A stretch of 45,132 bases of DNA from Deltaproteobacteria bacterium (lineage in GTDB: Bacteria > Lernaellota > Lernaellaia > JACKCT01): contig JADLEX010000058.1 in the NCBI GenBank assembly GCA_020845895.1, positions 1 to 45,132 of the forward strand, read 5' to 3'. The position numbers and the translations under genes are program-made. This document shows positions 41,987 through 45,132 of this stretch, in pieces. Each line of letters opens with the position of its first letter. The first letter of the stretch is position 1. The notes under the pieces were generated by a model, which saw only the letters and a list, made by a program, of their open reading frames with translations, did not search any database and was not told where the DNA came from.

Positions 41987-44497
41987 CTAGCAGCCGCAGC
42001 CGCCGGTTTCTCCCTCGTCAAAGTCCGATTCCGCACCATCGTCGGTCGGCGGGTCGTCGTCTTCGGGATGCCCGGAATCGTCGTCGTCGCCCTCCCCGTC
42101 CGAATCGACCGGAGTGCGCGCAAAGAATCCCGACGCGGTCCAACCCCACCCGGAATCGGTCTCGCCCACCAGAACCATCGAATAGAATCCGGGATGCGGC
42201 GGCGTCCAGGTGAGCACGCGGCCGACGATCGTCGCTCCGGGTAGGCCGAACACGGTCCACTCCACGCCGGCGGGAAGCTCCACGGTGTGTTCGCGCCCGG
42301 ACGAAAGGCGATCGAAGAGGGCACCCGGCAAGGGCGGCGCGTGGAATTCGATGTCGGGAATTTCGGCGGAGACGAGTTTTTGCCGGATCGTCCAGGCCAC
42401 CAGGAAACTCGTCTGATAGCGGTCGTGCAGAACGGCCTTTTTGAGCAACGCGTCCGCGAGGTCGAGTTCGGTCCCATCGGGTTCGCCCGCGAGTACCGAC
42501 GCATACCAGTTCATCAGGTGCAACAGGCCGTAGCCCTCGTGCGTGGCGCGGTCGGCGGGAATCCACACGTCGTCGACCAAAGCCTCTTCGAGACCGCTGT
42601 GGTGAAGGTCGTTTTTCAGCGTCGCCATGCGTGCGGCCTCGCGCGCGACGCTCGCCCCCGCGGCCCGGATCTCGGGGCCCGAGCCGGTCTTCGCCGCCAG
42701 GTGGATCGCATCGGCCACGGCGTTGAGACGCAGGTTGCGCGGAAAATCGATGCCGCCGAAGCCCGCGTCGTTGTTGCCATAGAACGTGTTCTGCACATCG
42801 ACGAGCAGACGCTGATCGAATTCGTCCGACGCTTCAAACCGTGCCGCGCGCTCGATCATCCGCGTGTGGTCGTACCCCTGCGGATCTTCGAGATACGCAC
42901 CGTATCCCGTCATCACGAGGCGCTCGGCCGCGCCGAGGAACATCGCATTCGCTCCAAAGCCCGCGATCGAATCGCGCAAGTCCGGCGCGCGCATCTGCAT
43001 CGGCGCGAGCGTCAGACGCCCCATGAAGGCATCCCCGCCGTCGATGGCGAACTGATTGTCCCAGAATCCCGGTGCGCGCCCGACGAGGGCCGCGGGCCAC
43101 TCGAAGTACGACCCGTCGAGCAACTGGCCGTTCGTCGGCGCGCCCCAGCACAGCACCACGTCGGGATCGGTCGCGCCCATCGCCGTCCAGTAAGCCTCGC
43201 CGCCGGGCCATTCGTCCATGTGCTCGGGCCGCTTGGCGAGCGGGTTCACCCACATCGCGATCGCCTCGCCGTACTCCGCCTCCAGCGTCTGTTTGACGAA
43301 GTTCACAAGATCGGCGTGCGCCGCGCCCAGCGCACCGTTCACCGGCACGCCGATGTCGTTTTCGATATCGTCGAACATCAGCATGAAATGGCGGAACCCG
43401 CCGTCGGCGAAATCGCGCAGCTTGCCCAGCAGCAACTCGCGCTCGGCGGCGTCATAGAGCGCCATGTCCTTGCCCGGCGCGATCGCGTAATACACATCGA
43501 CGCCGAGCCGCGCGCCCAGATCGCGCAGTTCAAAAAACGCGCGCATTTCGGCGCTCGTGTACGGCTCGCGCCAGGCATCCCGATGCTTCTCGTCGTCCTT
43601 GGGCGCATGCATGTAAGCGCCGAGACCGAGGCGTGCGAGATGAATCAGCATCGCGCGACGCTCCGCGTGCGACCAGGGTGTGCCGTAGAATCCCTCGATC
43701 ACGCCGCCCGTCCCGAACGTCGCGGCAATTCGCCCCGGCACGGGCACGAATCGCGGCTCGCCGCGTTGTCCGTCTTCGGCGATCGGCACGAGAACGGCCA
43801 GTGCGTTTTCATCCGGCTTCGGCCCTTCCCAGGCGTCGCGGCGAAACGTGCGTTCGATGAGCGTATTCTCGGTGAGCGGCGTGCCCGCTTCGTCCACGTA
43901 GTGAACTTCGACGTGCGAGGTCAGCGTGTTCAGATCGTGGCGGATCAGCACGCCCTGTCGCTCGATCTCCTCGACGACTCCGACGGCGAGCGCCGGCTTT
44001 TCGTTCACCGCGGCCGCGTAAATGTGCAGTTCCGTCAGCTCCGCGGGACCGGCGTCCTCAAACCGCACCGTCAGGCAGTACGCGCGTTCTTCGGTCGAGA
44101 ACTCGAGCGGCTTGGAAAAGTCGTTCCACGGAATTTTCTCCACCGACGGTCCGCCGCACCATCGATCGAGACGCACCACCGCGGCCTTTGCGGGCGCGGT
44201 CGCCCATTCCCCGTAGATGCGGGCGATGCGAGGCGCGGTCGCCATGCGCGGGGCGAAATCGAACTGGAGCCACGACTCGCCGACGAGCGGCGTCTTCCAA
44301 CCGGTGCGCGCGACACCGTCGCGCACGGTGTACGGCGCGTCGTCGGTCTCGCGCTCCCAGAGATGCAGGAATTTGGGATAGGTGCCCGACGCGGTCACCC
44401 GCGCATGGGGAGCGAGGTCGAACCCCTGCGCCGACGCGAGACCGGGAATCAGGCACGCGAAAACCGCGACAATCGAGAACGCAAACCGCGAATACAT
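41987..44497 (-). CDS. Secreted GH84 beta-N-acetylglucosaminidase with acidic tail ending in GCGC
   Basis: The 836-aa enzyme has a signal peptide (MYSRFAFSIVAVFACLIPGL, cleavage after ASA). An N-terminal F5/8-like beta-sandwich (about 25-150) precedes a GH20b-like linker domain (about 155-265). The GH84 barrel is marked by GVIEGFYGTPWSHAERRAML and APKDDEKHRDAWREPY and by the catalytic Asp pair D376/D377 in LMFDDIEND. A helical region and a short Ig-like domain (about 750-805) follow. The last 30 residues are acidic (GEGDDDDSGHPEDDDPPTDD) and end GGCGC, as in the subtilase and deiminase. ATG 44497 is preferred over the upstream TTG at 44515. GH84 enzymes remove GlcNAc from glycoproteins or hyaluronan-like glycans by substrate-assisted catalysis. 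Confidence 0.92.
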   Translation of the reverse strand: MYSRFAFSIVAVFACLIPGLASAQGFDLAPHARVTASGTYPKFLHLWERETDDAPYTVRDGVARTGWKTPLVGESWLQFDFAPRMATAPRIARIYGEWATAPAKAAVVRLDRWCGGPSVEKIPWNDFSKPLEFSTEERAYCLTVRFEDAGPAELTELHIYAAAVNEKPALAVGVVEEIERQGVLIRHDLNTLTSHVEVHYVDEAGTPLTENTLIERTFRRDAWEGPKPDENALAVLVPIAEDGQRGEPRFVPVPGRIAATFGTGGVIEGFYGTPWSHAERRAMLIHLARLGLGAYMHAPKDDEKHRDAWREPYTSAEMRAFFELRDLGARLGVDVYYAIAPGKDMALYDAAERELLLGKLRDFADGGFRHFMLMFDDIENDIGVPVNGALGAAHADLVNFVKQTLEAEYGEAIAMWVNPLAKRPEHMDEWPGGEAYWTAMGATDPDVVLCWGAPTNGQLLDGSYFEWPAALVGRAPGFWDNQFAIDGGDAFMGRLTLAPMQMRAPDLRDSIAGFGANAMFLGAAERLVMTGYGAYLEDPQGYDHTRMIERAARFEASDEFDQRLLVDVQNTFYGNNDAGFGGIDFPRNLRLNAVADAIHLAAKTGSGPEIRAAGASVAREAARMATLKNDLHHSGLEEALVDDVWIPADRATHEGYGLLHLMNWYASVLAGEPDGTELDLADALLKKAVLHDRYQTSFLVAWTIRQKLVSAEIPDIEFHAPPLPGALFDRLSSGREHTVELPAGVEWTVFGLPGATIVGRVLTWTPPHPGFYSMVLVGETDSGWGWTASGFFARTPVDSDGEGDDDDSGHPEDDDPPTDDGAESDFDEGETGGCGC

Positions 44498-44608
44498 GGC
44501 CGGCCTCAAGCACAAAACCGGAATATCATCGAATCGAGTCTACCACAGAATCGCGCCGATTCAACGGGCTGCCGCGCAAAAAACACCCGAATTCCCTGCG
44601 GTGAACGA

Positions 44609-45132
44609 TCAGTCCTCGACCGACTTCACCAGGGTCGGATTCGGCCCCTCGTGGCGCGCGAGCAAATACAAAAAGTCCGACAGCCGGTTCATCCACACGA
44701 TGATGTGCCGGTTGTCGATCACGCCGTCGCGAAACAGGCCGACGATCAGCCGCTCGCAGCGCCGGGCCTGTGTCTTGGCGAGGTCGATGTGCGCCGACGC
44801 GACGCAGTCCCCCGAGATGATGAAGTCCGTCGGCTGCGCCACGCGGTCCTCCAGCTCCTCGCGCATCGCGTCGATCTTCGCCACCGCCGCGTCGTCGATG
44901 CGCGCCGTGAGCTTGCCGATCTTTTCCTTCGACGTCGCGAGCTCGGCGTTGATCCTGAACAGCGTTTTCTGAAGGATCGCGAGCGTGCGCCGCGTGTCGT
45001 CGTGCTGCGCGTGGGCGCGGGCAAGGCCGAGCATCGCCTCGAGCATGTCCACCTCGCCGTACACGGTCGGGCGCTCGGAGTTCTTGTAGACGCGCTCGCC
45101 CGAGTACAGGCTCGTCAGCCCCTCGTCGCCGG
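44609..45132 (-). CDS. pduO: PduO-type cob(I)alamin adenosyltransferase, N-terminus beyond the edge
   Basis: The gene enters from the right edge; about 174 residues are visible. The first read GDEGLTSLYSGERVYKN and VYGEVDMLEAMLGLARA, matching the ATP-binding start of PduO/MMAB enzymes after only a few missing residues. The core ISGDCVASAHIDLAKTQARR with the conserved Arg-Arg-Glu stretch, and MNRLSDFLYLLARHEG near the C-terminus, confirm the family. It transfers the 5'-deoxyadenosyl group from ATP to cob(I)alamin. An internal GTG at 45064 is not the true start because the homology continues upstream of it. Confidence 0.93.
   Translation of the reverse strand, partial: GDEGLTSLYSGERVYKNSERPTVYGEVDMLEAMLGLARAHAQHDDTRRTLAILQKTLFRINAELATSKEKIGKLTARIDDAAVAKIDAMREELEDRVAQPTDFIISGDCVASAHIDLAKTQARRCERLIVGLFRDGVIDNRHIIVWMNRLSDFLYLLARHEGPNPTLVKSVED

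Overview
The window is high-GC DNA from a Gram-negative bacterium with type IV pili, a PilQ secretin, lipoproteins with clear lipoboxes and a MotAB stator. The gene content and order (pilMNOPQ followed by aroB, a PilV/PilX/PilW minor-pilin cluster, an NtrC-type two-component pair) suggest a deltaproteobacterium-like lineage, probably an uncultured one. The sequence alone does not fix the phylum. A lineage hallmark is the repeated use of aspartate-rich (DDD) tracts in exported proteins.

Layout. 1-993: the end of an unidentified gene, then a lipoprotein with a long Asp-rich linker. 1150-4378: a sensor kinase and its sigma-54-type response regulator. 4598-13063: four prepilin-like genes (GspH/FimT-, PilV-, PilX- and PilW-like). 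The last encodes an exceptionally large (about 1616 aa) pseudopilin with EF-hand-type loops, and the cluster ends at a strong terminator. 13495-19223: pilM, pilN, pilO, pilP, pilQ and aroB, followed by a lipoprotein with an Asp-rich tail (19220-20011). 20090-20827: a sugar-nucleotide transferase on the minus strand. 21011-22048: a radical SAM protein. 22020-27226: a tightly packed minus-strand operon encoding a TPR/putative glycosidase, a metallophosphatase-like lipoprotein, RsgA and a GH51 arabinofuranosidase.

27406-30101 is an AT-richer accessory island of three exported proteins; the first has a caspase-like His/Cys arrangement. It is followed by a 5'-truncated livF abutting a decayed transposase (30126-31174), a repeat-bearing spacer, and an orphan pair of OppB/OppC-type permeases (31650-33376). 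33433-34605 is a class II Fic protein with a 14-bp perfect inverted repeat upstream.

34803-38405 encodes a secreted subtilase and a secreted agmatine/peptidylarginine-deiminase-like enzyme. 38419-40302 is motB/motA on the minus strand. 40433-44497 encodes a sugar:cation symporter and a secreted GH84 hexosaminidase. The right edge holds a partial PduO-type cobalamin adenosyltransferase.

The most striking pattern is that three unrelated secreted enzymes (subtilase, deiminase, GH84) all end in an acidic Asp/Glu-rich segment followed by a terminal Gly-Cys-Gly-Cys. This looks like a shared C-terminal sorting or anchoring tag with no transmembrane helix. The giant PilW-like protein, in a minor-pilin cluster with no PilY1 in view, is the second candidate for something undescribed.
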